64,000 nucleotides of DNA from Doryteuthis pealeii (GCA_023376005.1 CM042152.1:90255871-90319870); one strand, 5' to 3'; shown: positions 9,796 through 20,049, counted from the first letter of the stretch. Notes: generated by a model not told the origin, from the sequence alone. A program made the numbers and translations.

Positions 9796-10462
9796 TATAT
9801 TCGGAAATGAATTCTTACTTATACTATTTACTTATATTTACTTTCACAGATTTAAGTTTCCATTTCTACACTAAAAAAGATTTTCTATTCAAAATTTATA
9901 ATTAAACTTTGACATTTTTTATCAAAGTTGTCTCTTCAAAAACTCCAACCTAAATGCATTAAATCTATTTTCAAATCAATGGAAGATACTTACATTTATC
10001 GAATGCATTTAATCTAAGATTTTACTAAATCTTTTTTACTTTCTTTTGTTGCTTAAATAGAATTACATTTCTTGAACTTCATAATCCATTTTTTTTAAAG
10101 AATAAGTTTCTTACATGAAACATTTAAATGGAATACTAAACTGGAAAATGTTTTCTTTTACAATGTTGATGAGCAGAATATGATCATAAGTATTATTCAT
10201 TTGATATAGCATAATGGTTAGCAAGTATCACAGACCAATTAAGTACTGAGCTTATAGGATAAAATCCTATATTTTATATCCAAATAAGGAAAAACAGTAT
10301 TTTATATCCAAGTAAGGAAAAACATAAATGTTGCGCCAAACATGATTCTTTTTCCAAATTTAAGGAAAATAGATTTAAAAAATAATTATACCACTGTCAG
10401 AATTCGATTGGATAAAGCTAATCACAAATGGTGTTTACACATATATCCGCGCATTCAAAGCC
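9796..10462. other. AT-rich, no gene recognised
   Basis: Contains a tRNA-like fragment near 10200-10250 (AGCATAATGGTTAGCA) and a short duplicated phrase (GGAAAAACAGTATTTTATATCC-type) at 10262-10320. Nothing coding. Confidence 0.55.
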
Positions 10463-10474
10463 TCATAAATTTTT

Positions 10475-11068
10475 TTGTTTGTTTTGTTTTACGGCATATC
10501 AACCTCAGTGGGTCATTTAATGCTGATAAAGTTTTGAAATAAATCAATTCTTAATGGATAATACAATTTTTTTATAAATACATTTTTCTATTTAACCCAT
10601 AGATGGGACCCTAACAGGTACTACCACTTCGGGTCAGAGTGGACCAGGGAGCAATGGTGATGAAGGGGTGCTCCACATTCCCCAAACCTCCAAAACTGGA
10701 ACCTCACCATCAGATAGAGTTTAACGTCATTCCCAGGACATGTAGACCCTCAGTCACTGCCTTCTAGCACCCATATGATAAAAAGGGATTGGAGCTTGCC
10801 ATAAGGGCAATAGGGTTGGGAAAATCATATAGGTGCTGGGGCTTGATGTGACCAGCCGATTGATCGGAGGGGGCCTCTCCGACCGCCCGTCTAGCCCAAG
10901 ATAGGGCCAAAGTGGAGTATTGCAAGTCATGAACTGCTCATCCACCTGGGCTCTATCCTTAAGCATCACAGGTCGCCACCCATGGCCAACAGGTGGCCCC
11001 ATTGGGGAAGTCTTACCCCTCTGCAGAGGTGTAGTCGGTGCATTCTAACGCCCCAGCCGACAGGGCGG
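10475..11068 (-). mobile_element. R1 retroposon, full length (594 bp)
   Basis: On the reverse strand the element starts GCCCTGTCGGCTGGGG, contains CTCTGCAGAGG, CTATGGGTTAAATAG, and ends GGTTGATATGCCGTAAAAC plus an AAAC-rich tail. The 12-bp TSD TCATAAATTTTT lies at 10463-10474 and 11069-11080. No tRNA-like head is seen, so its promoter type is unknown. A frame of about 82 codons is open on the sense strand (10754-11002); related frames remain in other copies, but coding status is unproven. Confidence 0.9.
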
Positions 11069-11080
11069 TCATAAATTTTT

Positions 11081-11832
11081 ACCGACAAAAATAAAAATAT
11101 TGAAATAGGATTCAACCAAGGGTGACAGTACAAATCAACAAAGCCAGATTCCATTCCGCTCCGATACAAATGCTAACGACGTTCGCAGCCGATGTCATCA
11201 ATTTTCACGGGCCTCTAGCCAGTCATTGAAAAATAACAAATGTATGCAACTCAATTTCGAATGAACAATTCAACTGATGATTAGAAAAACAAACTTCAAC
11301 CTTCTAAGTCAACAAAACTTCCATGTTTACTACTGTGTACTACCTACCTCGTCTTGCCACTGCGATCAGCATCAGACGTTCATTTTTCAGGTTGTAAACA
11401 CAAAAACTTTTTTTCTATTTGTCCAAATTCCTATCACACTTTGCTATTTTTACCTACAAATTTGACATTCATTTTGAAGTTGTGAATACTACAAATTTTC
11501 TTCATTTATACAAATTTATTCTACTGACAAAATAACCTTAGAATAAATTTGTTATTTGTTAAATATATGCCTTGTATTTGTTATTTCTCCGTATTTTCTG
11601 CCTAAACTGGGTTTTGTTATTTTATTGTCATTTTAAATATTATTTGTGAAGTTGGAACACGCAACACCAGCTTCTACAAGCTCAATGTCTTCTGTCAAAC
11701 TAAACTGACCTCTACTGAACTGTAGCATGATGTTTAATAAGCTGGAAATTCTGAGCCAGACTAGTTAAAATTCACTGAACTTACTGTAGTATGATGTTTG
11801 GTAAAATTGTTTTTCTCAACAATATAGTCCAT
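11081..11832. other. No recognisable feature
   Basis: AT-rich sequence with a weak local repeat (CTGTAGCATGATGTTTAATAAG / CTGTAGTATGATGTTTGGTAA, 11720-11810). No coding signal. Confidence 0.6.
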
Positions 11833-12180
11833 CTGACCATTAGATAGAGTTTAACGTCATTCCCAGGACATGTAGACCCTTAGCCACCGCCTTCTAGTAC
11901 CCATATGTTAAGAAGAATTGCTTGCCATAAGGGCAATAGGGTTGGGGCAATCATATAGGTGCTAGGGCTTGACATGGCAAGCTGATTAATCAGAGGGGGT
12001 CTCTCCGACCGCCTGAAAAAAAGCCTAAAGTGGAATATTGCAAGTTATGAACTGCTCAGCCACCTGGGTTCTATCCTTAAGCATCACGGGTCGCCACCCA
12101 TGGCCAACTAATGGCCCCATTGGGGTAATCTTACCACTCTGCAGAGGTGCAGTCGGTGCATTCTAATGCCCCAGCCGACA
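11833..12180 (-). mobile_element. R1 fragment, 5' half
   Basis: Matches the R1 5' half from TTTAACGTCATTCCCAGG to CCCCAGCCGACA, and lacks the 3' tail half. Such 3' loss is not typical of simple 5' truncation, so a later deletion is likely. Confidence 0.85.
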
Positions 12181-12821
12181 ACTTTTCAAGGATTAAACTT
12201 GATGTCTACCAGAACAAGCAAAGAACTCTCATACTTTTCAGCAAGAAAATACAATATTTTATATCTATAGGTCTACACTACTAAGTCTCTTTGACCAATT
12301 CCTAAATAAAAGACTTATATATGTTTGCATATCAATTCTTGAATCAAGTATATTTGCAGTAGAAGAATTCTATTAATATAGTTCAGATAAACAACATGAA
12401 TGAGGCAAAACAAGACTAAAGCGAAGACAACGTCTTGAAAGACAAGTGCAAAATTGCTTCTGGGTCAGTCACAGCAGACAAGAAAATAATTTTATTTGAT
12501 CAAAATAGGAAGTAAAATCAAAGACAAAATGGAGGAGAATGAGGACAAGATGGACAATGAAAGAAAAAAAGAGGAACAAGAAAAAAAAAACAAAAAAATA
12601 GTCACCTATAATTGCCACAGTTTGAGAGTTGCAGAAATCTTGCTGAAAGCAACAAGAGCGAATTTAACAAACTGCAAGGGTTGTGAATCAATAGAATGTC
12701 ATGTTCCAAGATCAAACCTTTCTTTGATTTCTCTTTCATTAATCAATATCTACCAGAATTCACTTAGTTGGGGTTGATTCAATGATTTAATCTTTAGATT
12801 ATATTAAGGTCTATTTAATGG
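12181..12821. other. No recognisable feature
   Basis: Contains an A-rich, lysine/glutamate-coding stretch (12496-12600), judged low complexity. No homology recognised. Confidence 0.55.
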
Positions 12822-12890
12822 TTTGTTGTTTTATGGCATATCAACCCTTTTTGGGTCATTTGATACCGAATTAAAACATTTTGAGAAACA
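12822..12890 (-). mobile_element. R1/SINE-B 3' tail fragment
   Basis: GGCATATCAACC...GGGTCATTTGATACC is the reverse complement of the shared 3' tail. Only the last ~65 bp are present. Confidence 0.7.
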
Positions 12891-12902
12891 AAGACTCAGA
12901 TT

Positions 12903-13054
12903 GCTTACAGTACCTGTTGTTGCTTAAATGGTCACCAAATTACATACTGAACAGGCTCATCACTGCTTAACAGATAGAAAGATACTGCTTACAGTACCTA
13001 CTGTTGCTTAAGTGGTCACCAAATTAAGTATTGAACAGGCTCGTCACTACTTAA
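12903..13054. repeat. 84-bp tandem duplication
   Basis: GCTTACAGTACC...GGTCACCAAATTA...GAACAGGCTC occurs at 12903 and again at 12987, about 88% identical by eye. Confidence 0.8.
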
Positions 13055-13129
13055 CTTCAGTGATCCAGATGGAAACGGTGCTTTCAGCATGCTTTACCTA
13101 ATTAAATATCTTAATAATGATTAATAGGC

Positions 13130-13398
13130 TGGTTGGTTGATTGGATTTTACGGCATGTCAATCCTTGTGCCATTTTATGTCAAAGACGTTTTTATTTTAT
13201 TAGACCTTTCTGACCACCCATCTAGACTAAGTAAGGTCCTAAGTGGAGTGTTGCATGTCATGGACTGCTCATTCACCAGGATTCCATTCTTAAGCATATG
13301 GTTCACGACCCACGACCAACAAGTGGCCCCACTGGGTTGATCTTACCTATCTGTAGAGGTGCAGTCGGTGTATTCTTCTACCCTAGCCGACAGGGTGA
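13130..13398 (-). mobile_element. R1, old and internally deleted
   Basis: Tail phrase ACGGCATGTCAATCC at the left, then the 5' half from about 13205 (GACCACCCATCTAGAC) to CCCTAGCCGACAGGG. The middle is missing and divergence is higher than in other copies. Confidence 0.75.
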
Positions 13399-13438
13399 TT
13401 AGATTTCTATAATGCTTTTAAGTGTGCATTTATCTAAC

Positions 13439-13690
13439 TCTTCTACCATGAGTAGGATGTGACACAATTTGAATTTGTGTCACTGTGTCCATTTCCTACA
13501 ATGATAACCATTACACCATGAGCAACTGGCTAAAGAACCCAGACTACCTTGCTATTTAGTCATAACTGAAATGGAGAACAAATAGATCTATGTCTTTCCT
13601 GAAGGCATTAATTTGAAGAAGACACAATCGGCCTTGTTCCGGATTTGAACTCAGGTCATAGATTTTATTTCCTATGTCAATAAACATTGT
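13439..13690 (-). mobile_element. SINE-A relic, rearranged
   Basis: Reverse-strand SINE-A pieces (GAGTAGGATGTGACACA; CCGGATTTGAACTCAGG) in abnormal order, with an extra head-like segment at about 13485-13530. Highly diverged. Confidence 0.55.
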
Positions 13691-13811
13691 TAAGCGCAAA
13701 GTGGATAAAAACACACATTAAAATTACACTCCTTTCAATAGGTTAAAATAGAACACACAACTGGCACAGATGTGGGCATTTTGGGGCCAGACATGTGACC
13801 CAGGACCAAAC

Positions 13812-14130
13812 TGTTGTATTATTGGATCCAAACCTGTAAGAGTTACTGCCCTTGAACTGGACAGAATCACAAGGAGAATAAACATGGCTACTACTTAACC
13901 CTTACATGTTGTTCGAGTGTTACTCATTGTAATTCAGATAACATTGTTACTCATTATAATTCAGATAACATATCATGGTGGCAGTGGTGGGATAGGTAAA
14001 GCCAACCAATTACAATGAGTAACACTCGAACGACGTGTAAGCGTTAAGTAGTAGCTATGTTTATTCTCCTTGTGGTTCTGTCCAGTTCAAGGGCAGTAAC
14101 TCTTACAGGTTTGGATCCAATAATACAACA
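13812..14130. mobile_element. Palindromic LTR insertion (L7), 123-bp inverted arms
   Basis: Arms 13812-13934 and 14008-14130 are inverted copies with 5 mismatches in 123 bp. The element starts TGTTGTATTATTGG and ends with its complement. Identical 5-bp flanks CAAAC (13807-13811, 14131-14135) show that it inserted as one unit. The forward arm carries AATAAA and continues past the palindrome to ...ATATCA, then TGGTGGCAGTGGTGGG, which looks like an LTR end plus a primer-binding site. So the structure reads LTR, short leader, inverted partial LTR. A fold-back DNA element is the alternative. Confidence 0.75.
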
Positions 14131-14230
14131 CAAACTTGTTAAAACCAACGAAAAAACCTTTAAAATTATCCACTAAAATACCTAAAAATTACTAGAAACA
14201 GTTATTATCTCAATGAGGTGAAAATAAATA

Positions 14231-14700
14231 TATATGGAAATCTGATCTTACTGACAAATTAAGATGACAATTCTTCCAAGCTGTGATTGTGTCAGTGCTG
14301 CTGTATGGCTGCACCACTTGGACCTAACGAAGCGCCTGGAGAATAAGCTAGATGTGAACTGCACAAGAATGCTGCATGCATTGAACAAGTCGTGGAAACA
14401 ACACCCCACAAGGAATCAGCTGTACGGTTACTTGCCCTCTATCTCACAAACTATCTGATTAAGACGAATAAGACATGCTGAATGCTGCTGGAGAATCAAG
14501 GACTCATAAGCGATATACACCGGTGGAAACCAGCACATGAACATGCTAATGTGGGCTGCCCAGCAATAACGTACATTGACCAGCTCTGCACGGATACTGG
14601 ATGCTGTGCAGAGGACCTCCGGGAAGCAACGAATGATAGAGAAGGTTGTAGGGGTAGAGTCTCTGCAGGCTGGTTTCCCAGTTTCGATTTCTGTCGGAGG
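14231..14700 (+). pseudogene. LINE reverse transcriptase C-terminal relic
   Basis: Contains SDLTDKL, FFQAVIVSVLLYGCTTW, a KSWKQHP-like tract and a D.GC...L motif, matching the same LINE family as 33206-33690. Stops (for example after CTTGGACC) and frameshifts break the frame. This region follows the RT domain and holds no catalytic residues. A canonical hammerhead sequence begins six bases after the recognisable end. Confidence 0.8.
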
Positions 14701-14705
14701 GAAAT

Positions 14706-14765
14706 CGTAAGTACACATCGCTGATGAGACTTAATAAAGTTGAAACAGCTGTACGATGTTCTACG
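14706..14765 (+). ncRNA. Type-I hammerhead ribozyme, canonical core
   Basis: All parts are visible. Outer stem I is CGTA/TACG (14706-14709/14762-14765) with an internal loop AGTAC/TC, and inner stem I is ACATCG/CGATGT (14715-14720/14754-14759). The core is CTGATGA (14721-14727). Stem II is GACTT/AAGTT with loop AATA (14728-14741). GAAA is at 14742-14745. Palindromic stem III CAG/CTG (14746-14751) is followed by UA, giving a GUA cleavage triplet with cleavage predicted after 14753. Minimal type-I hammerheads with palindromic stem III are known from PLEs, retrozymes and Sm-alpha-like SINEs. Only the G-U closing pair of stem II is less than ideal. The host element was not fully identified. Confidence 0.85.
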
Positions 14766-14849
14766 TGGGGCACAATATTTGCCGAGTTCACTTATCATGA
14801 TTATTTTCAATAATTATCAAATTTTATACGATATACGCATTGTAATTGG

Positions 14850-15015
14850 CTTCAAGCAAAAAAAAATATTAAATATCACCCATAGACACCTTTTAGATGT
14901 ACCAGGTTTCCTCAGTGTGACTTGACTTAGCAGGGCTATCCCCAACCGGGATCGAAACCCGACCTATTTTTCATTAGTCAGAGTTCCAAACCACTGGATC
15001 ATCAGGAGGATGTTA
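14850..15015 (-). mobile_element. tRNA-derived SINE (single copy here)
   Basis: The reverse strand has a tRNA-like head: A-box-like GATCCAGTGGTTTGGAAC and B-box GGGTTTCGATCCCGG, about 75 nt. The acceptor ends pair poorly, so this is SINE-derived rather than a functional tRNA gene. Confidence 0.55.
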
Positions 15016-15719
15016 TGTTCTCACTGACTGTACAGCCTCACCAGTTAACACACTCCCATATATTTTTATTTTCTCGCTGGTGTTGATAAAAATAGAAGTA
15101 ACTTATCAGGTACACAAAGAAAAGGAAATGAAGTTGATAATAACGTTGTATGACTGTGATCATTTATAATATGTCACATCTTCACTCAGACTGAATTCCA
15201 CTACTCAGCACCAATTCTTCACTTACTGACATGATTAATATACTGAACCTCTTTGAGTCTGTATACCTCCCACCTTTCAGGAAATAATCTACCTTTGAAA
15301 GACTGTCACACTACAGTTGATATATTTTCAACATATAATACAGTCTCTTTCTCTTTTATTAGCAGATAAGTCTACTTTTGCTTTTGTGTATCAGATTTTT
15401 CACAGCAGAAAATATTTAATGTAAGCACTCAAAATAATCAAAGGAACATGATCATCACCATCCAAATATCTTTAACAATATAAGCATTAATTAATATAAC
15501 TAACCGTTTTTTATTACATTTTTAGTTAAAACCAATAAAATAGCAAGCTGTTAATAATGTTAACTGATACAACCTATTTACCTATAACTAAATTAACAGT
15601 CTATCTCCGAATTAATTAACTAGTTTTTTTTGTTGATGAACAATCCTGTAGTTTCAATTACTGACTACTTTATCATTATCAATCACTGGTAGCATCAACA
15701 AATTAAGTCAACTAGTGTA
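15016..15719. other. No recognisable feature
   Basis: AT-rich sequence without a visible repeat pair or coding frame. Confidence 0.6.
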
Positions 15720-15731
15720 TGTATATATATG

Positions 15732-15762
<31 letters not shown>

Positions 15763-15989
15763 TTGGAGGATATGTGCTTAATTGAAGTCATACCTAATTT
15801 TGAAAATTAATTAGTTAATAATTAATGAATTTAGGCGGGCATATATGTTCAAATGTAAGGCTAAACAAATTGAGAAAATGTCTTTGTTTAACCTTACATT
15901 TGAACATGTATGCCCACCTAAATTCATTAATTATTAACTAATTAATTTTCAAAATTAGGTATGACTTCAATTAAGCACATATTCTCCAA
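15763..15989. repeat. PAL1 long palindrome, 107-bp arms, 13-bp loop
   Basis: Arms 15763-15869 and 15883-15989 are inverted with 4 mismatches. (TA)n arrays lie on both sides (about 15733-15752 and 16053-16081). A second member at 61528-61880 has the same arms but a 155-bp loop. Probably a fold-back or MITE-like mobile element; no TSD identified. Confidence 0.85.
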
Positions 15990-16046
15990 AAATTGTCGGC
16001 TTAAAGCCATATAAAAAAAAACACACACATTTGTTTGTTTACTTAA

Positions 16047-16084
<38 letters not shown>

Positions 16085-16095
16085 CACACGCACAA

Positions 16096-16312
16096 AGTGT
16101 GTCATAAATGTAGCAAGACTGAAGCTGTATTTACCAAGATAGAAATGAACAATGAATGGAATGTTAATTTTTTTTTAGAATACAAGTTGTGTCATAAAAG
16201 TGCCAAGTTTGAAGCTGTATTTACCTAGATAGAAATGAACAATAAATGGAACGTTAATTTTTTCAGATGTATCAAAAAATACAAAAAATCTCGATACTTT
16301 TTTGACCCACCT
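16096..16312. mobile_element. mariner-like terminal region with ~92-bp duplication
   Basis: Ends with CTCGATACTTTTTTGACCCA, reminiscent of mariner termini (reverse: GGTGGGTCAAAAAAGTATCG). The phrase GAAGCTGTATTTACC..GATAGAAATGAACAAT.AATGGAA occurs twice. Related sequence follows the mariner relic at 19462-19650. Confidence 0.5.
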
Positions 16313-16322
16313 TGTATATGCA

Positions 16323-16612
16323 TATATATTTTTACCAACCCTTCCGCACCAGTAGGATGTGACACAAGGTCAATTTCTTAAACTAAGTTTAGCAGGTTTG
16401 AATTCAGAATTTTCCTATCCTAGACAGGTTGCCTATCAAAGATTAATGGGCCCAGATTTCCCTACTATTTACCCATAGCTAGAGAATAGATGGATTCCTA
16501 CTTTTCCCAAGGGTATTAACATGATGTAAAATGCAAACCTTGTGCAGGATTTGAACTCTGGGCAGCAAGTCCATTTCTATGATGATAACCATTACAGTAC
16601 ATGCCTCCAACT
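16323..16612 (-). mobile_element. SINE-A, near full length
   Basis: Reverse strand holds a head (A-box TGTAATGGTTATCATCA, B-box GAGTTCAAATCC), full body, and tail region beginning GTGCGGAAGGGTTGGT next to TA-rich sequence. Confidence 0.85.
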
Positions 16613-16623
16613 AGTAGATATTT

Positions 16624-17221
16624 GGGTTTGGTTTGTTTTATGGCATATCAACCTCAGTGGGTCATTTAATGCATATCAACCTCAGTGGGTCATTTAATCA
16701 AAGTTTTGAAATAAATTCATTCTTAATGGATAACAAATTTTGTTTATGAACTCATGTTTTTATATTTAACCCATAGATGGGACCCTAACAGGTACTACCA
16801 CTCCGGGTCAGAGTGGACCAGGGAGCAATGGTGATGAAGGGGTGCTCCACATTCCCCAAACCTCCAAAACTGGAATCACACCATCAGATAGAGTTTAACA
16901 TCATTTCCAGGACATGTAGACCCTCAGTCACCGCCTTCTAGCACCCATGTAATATAAAGGGGTTGGGGCTTGCCATAAGGGCAATAGGCTTGGGAAAATC
17001 ATATAGGTGTTAGGGCCTGACAGGACCAGCTGATTGATTGGAGGGTGCCAAAGTGGAGGTCAAAGTGGAGTATTGCAAGTCATAAACTGCTCATCCACCT
17101 GGGCTCTATCCTTAAGCATCACGGGTCGCCACCCATGGTCAACAGGTGGCCCCATTGAGGGAGTCTTACCCCTCTGCAGAGGTGCAGTCGGTGCATTTTA
17201 ATGCCCCAGCCAAGAGGGCAG
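16624..17221 (-). mobile_element. R1 retroposon, full length
   Basis: A 598-bp copy with an internal duplication of the tail phrase (ACCTCAGTGGGTCATTTAAT twice at about 16649-16700). The 11-bp TSD AGTAGATATTT is at 16613-16623 and 17222-17232. The target is the 5' edge of the SINE-A copy. Confidence 0.9.
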
Positions 17222-17232
17222 AGTAGATATTT

Positions 17233-17754
17233 ATAACATTTTCAAAAAAATATCTTATAAAAGACAAATGTCAGGTATTTTTGTTTTGCTTTGTTAGCTG
17301 AATGGTATATTTATTTGTTTTATTCTATAAACTCTTATCTCTTTTGAGTTATGATAATACTAATGGATAACCAAATAAAAGTGTCTGCGTTATGAATGAA
17401 TGTTGTTATGAAGATCACAAGGAGATAAAACAATATAGAGACATTACTTTCATACAATATAGAGACCAACAATATGTTAAGTGAAATATACTGCTAGAAT
17501 TGTCTGTATACTAAGTTTTTATCACATTTCATTTGGTATTTAGAAAGACTAAAATGAATGAAATATCAATTTCCTTAAAATATTCCGGATCAGAGTGAAC
17601 CTGGGAGTAATGGCAGTAAATGGATACTCAACACTCTCCAGATCTACAAAACAGGACATACCTTTTGGCAGTCGACCTTAACTCTCGACAGGGAATATGG
17701 TCAATTTTCCTGCTGACAGGGTGGTTTAAATATAAATATATAGTATAAATATTA
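17233..17754. other. Unannotated; R1-like fragment near 17585-17725
   Basis: AT-rich. CCGGATCAGAGTGAACC...GGGAGTAATGG and CTGACAGGGTGG are faint R1 remnants. Confidence 0.5.
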
Positions 17755-17993
17755 AAAGTCGTTGGGGCGGCCTAAAGTCGATATCAGCCAGTCAGCAAGG
17801 GAGTCTATCCCCTTTTCACTAGCGCTAGACCAAGGAGATGGTTTTTGCATCTGAGGTGGAGCGCCACACCTACCATCAGCTCCTTACTTTACCGCACAGA
17901 TCCCTGTGCTACTCATACGCTGAGTTGGCGAGGACCGGTATCGAACTAGGAACCTTGTGGTTTCTAGCCCAACGTTCTACCAACAGAGAAAGT
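17755..17993 (-). mobile_element. SINE-D
   Basis: Reverse strand: damaged tRNA-like head (GTAGAACGTTGGGCTAGAAACC), body with GGTGTGGCGCTCCACC, 3' end GACTTTAGGCCGCCCC and a TA-rich tail. Confidence 0.85.
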
Positions 17994-18015
17994 AGTATAA
18001 ATATAGTAGTATAGT

Positions 18016-18282
18016 ATAAATATAGTAAAAGTAAGTAAAGTCGTCGGGGCGGCCTAAAGTCGGTATCAGCCAGTCAGCGAGGGAGTCTCCTTTTCAATAG
18101 CGCTAGACCAAGGAAATTGTTTTTTATCATCTGAGGTGGAGCGCCACACCTACCATCAGCTCCTTACTTTACCGCACAGATCCCTGTGCTACTCATACGC
18201 TGAGTTGGCGAGGACCAGTATCGAACTAGAAACCTTGTGGTTTCTAGCCGAACACTCTGCCAACTGAGCTAACCCGGCCCCT
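18016..18282 (-). mobile_element. SINE-D, best preserved head
   Basis: The reverse strand begins GGGGCCGGGTTAGCTCAGTT (A-box TAGCTCAGTTGG) and has B-box-like CTAGTTCGATACTGG; the whole head is about 75 nt. The 3' tail is CTTTACTTACTTTTAC. The sequence is tRNA-derived, so Pol III transcription is expected for the family. Confidence 0.9.
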
Positions 18283-18304
18283 TTGTTTAACATGTAAGTC
18301 TATA

Positions 18305-18412
18305 TTAAAAAAAGTAAAATCGTCGGAGTAGCCTAAAGTTATCAGCCAGACAGCGAGGGAGTCTATCACCTTTTCACTAGCACTAGACCAAGGAGTTGCC
18401 TTTGCAAGACTA
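18305..18412 (-). mobile_element. SINE-D fragment
   Basis: 3' half only (GTCGGAGTAGCCTAAAG to AAGGAGTTGCC). Third consecutive SINE-D in the same orientation. Confidence 0.75.
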
Positions 18413-18474
18413 AAATGAGCAATGAATAAAATATCAATTACCTTAAAATACAACTATCAAATCTCTTTGGCTCT

Positions 18475-18700
18475 GACACAGGGTTTGAGAGGCAAACATT
18501 ATTTCAGTGATGAGGAAGTGAAATCTTATGTGGCAGGGATACATGCCCTCATTTGAAGGTTGAACATTGCTATTGAGAGAAACGCTATGTGGAGAAGTAG
18601 GGATGTGATCCACAGTGGATTAGCTTCATTTTGATGTATGATACATATTCCTGTGTAGGTAATTATACCTGTCCTAAACAAAATGGCACCAATTTTTGAC
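18475..18700 (+). pseudogene. mariner-like transposase C-terminus relic
   Basis: Encodes GLRGKHYFSDEEVKS then, after a deletion, GIHALI.R, like the SSDEEV..WL...YR.GI..L..R C-terminus of mariner/SETMAR-type transposases. The DD34D catalytic residues are absent. It is followed by the same 3' flank seen in the 104-bp tandem at 28165-28540. Confidence 0.7.
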
Positions 18701-18806
18701 TCACCTTCATAATTCTCCTTGATATTCAGCACACGTATTCCAGTGAGCTTTCTATTGATCAGAGCACCTCTGAAATCCTTTTGTGGATATAGTGTGAAGA
18801 TGGACC
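18701..18806 (-). pseudogene. Second mariner-type C-terminal relic, inverted
   Basis: The reverse strand encodes MVHLHTISTKGFQRCSDQ-like sequence, homologous to 19462-19560 on the forward strand. This is another transposase C-terminal signature (FQ.CF.QW..RW) of a different mariner lineage. Confidence 0.6.
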
Positions 18807-19021
18807 ATCATATTAATTTTAATTGCATTTTTAATTGAATTTTAAGGGGTTCAGATGTCATTACATAAACCAAATTTAATAGCATTTCAACCCCTTATAG
18901 GTAATGCCTAAGTTTGATTATAATCCAAACCACTTATATTTTTCTGCATTCCACTGCAATTGTTTTTTTCAATTGTACTTTTTTGACTTTAATAATACTC
19001 ATTTGTTTGCACAGTTATATG

Positions 19022-19290
19022 TATAAGGGTAATTCCATGACAATCATCAGGAAAAAAGTAAAATTGTCACCAGTTCTAGAGCTTCCCTACTAGTAAAAAA
19101 TAGTTTATAAAAGTATTTTTGACCAAGGAATCCAAAAATGCTATTAAGAAAATCTTAAAGTCAACCAATTTTAAGTTATTGATGATTTCTGATTTTTTCA
19201 TAGCAACACCAATATCTCGATCTGGCACTGCATCTATGACAATTTTTTTTCCTATTATTATTTCACATATATTGAACATTATTATTATTA
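19022..19290. mobile_element. Partial copy of the 26.7-27.2 kb DNA element
   Basis: TTCTAGAG..TCCCTA.TA, AAGTCAACCAATTTTAAGTT and GGCACTGCATCTATGACAA match 26886-27100. It begins GGGTAATTCCATGACAA, like the edge at 26663. Terminal repeats are missing here. Confidence 0.75.
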
Positions 19291-19461
19291 CTCAATAGAA
19301 ATAATCTGTGATGCCAGATTGTTAAGCATTATCTCCCTGATGAAATGATTTAGTTAATTTGAAATGTTTTCGCAGAACAAGAATATACAAGTGCAGATTA
19401 TTCTATATAACTTTTTCTTGTTTACCTAATCTAAAAATTTATCTAAAGATTAAGTAAAATC

Positions 19462-19650
19462 AATATGATGGTCCATCTTCACACTCTATCCAGAAAAGGG
19501 TTTCAGAGGTGCTTTGACCAATGGAAAGATCGCTGGAATAAGTATACTGAATATCAAAGACAGTAATTTCAAGAAAATTAACTTTTCATTCATTGTTCAT
19601 TTCATTCTTGGTAAATACAGCTTCAATCTCAATACTTTATCTCATATGTT
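19462..19650 (+). pseudogene. mariner-like transposase C-terminus relic
   Basis: Frame MMVHLHTLSRKGFQRCFDQW then KDRWNKYTEYQR resembles the C-terminal end of mariner-type transposases. The downstream untranslated sequence matches (reverse) the terminal-region repeat at 16096-16312. No catalytic part. Confidence 0.65.
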
Positions 19651-19702
19651 TCTATTCAAGTATCTACTTGGGTCAATAAAAGAAGAAAACTGAATAGCAG
19701 TT

Positions 19703-19989
19703 ATATTTGTCTCATACCCCACTTGTATCGACTGGGCACAAGGCCTCGTTTTAACGTGGGCCCACCCACAAGCCAAAGCTCATGGGTGGGAAAGAATAAA
19801 AATTGCATCGATCCTGTCGGCATTCCCCCTCAAGGGTGGCACTTAGGCGCTGGGCAATAAACCCAGCCCTGCACCGAAGGGAGCAGGTATTGCCTGGGGG
19901 AAAATCCCACTGTGATCGATGCTATTATTTGTACTTTACCTGTCCAGTGGCTGAAGCACACTGGACCCCTGAAGGTCAGGCAAGTATGC
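19703..19989 (+). mobile_element. R2 structured GC-rich retroposon
   Basis: A 287-bp copy with 13-bp TSD CTGAATAGCAGTT (19690-19702, 19990-20002). Potential RNA pairings: GCATCGATC/GATCGATGC (19805-19813/19914-19922), GCTGGG/CCCAGC (19849-19867), TCCAGTG/CACTGGA (19943-19949/19959-19965). It has no tRNA boxes and no A-tail. Confidence 0.9.
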
Positions 19990-20049
19990 CTGAATAGCAG
20001 TTGGTATATGCAAAAATCAAATCTGTGTTACAATTCTCTGGTAATTTGA

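Noticed and set aside
12496..12777. 93-codon frame rich in lysine and glutamate
   Set aside because: A-rich low-complexity start, no domain, no splice context or homologue recognised; likely chance.
14936..15012. Functional tRNA gene on the reverse strand
   Set aside because: Good B-box but imperfect acceptor pairing and SINE-like continuation.
18208..18282. Functional tRNA gene on the reverse strand
   Set aside because: A- and B-boxes are present but the acceptor stem does not close and the sequence continues into the SINE-D body.
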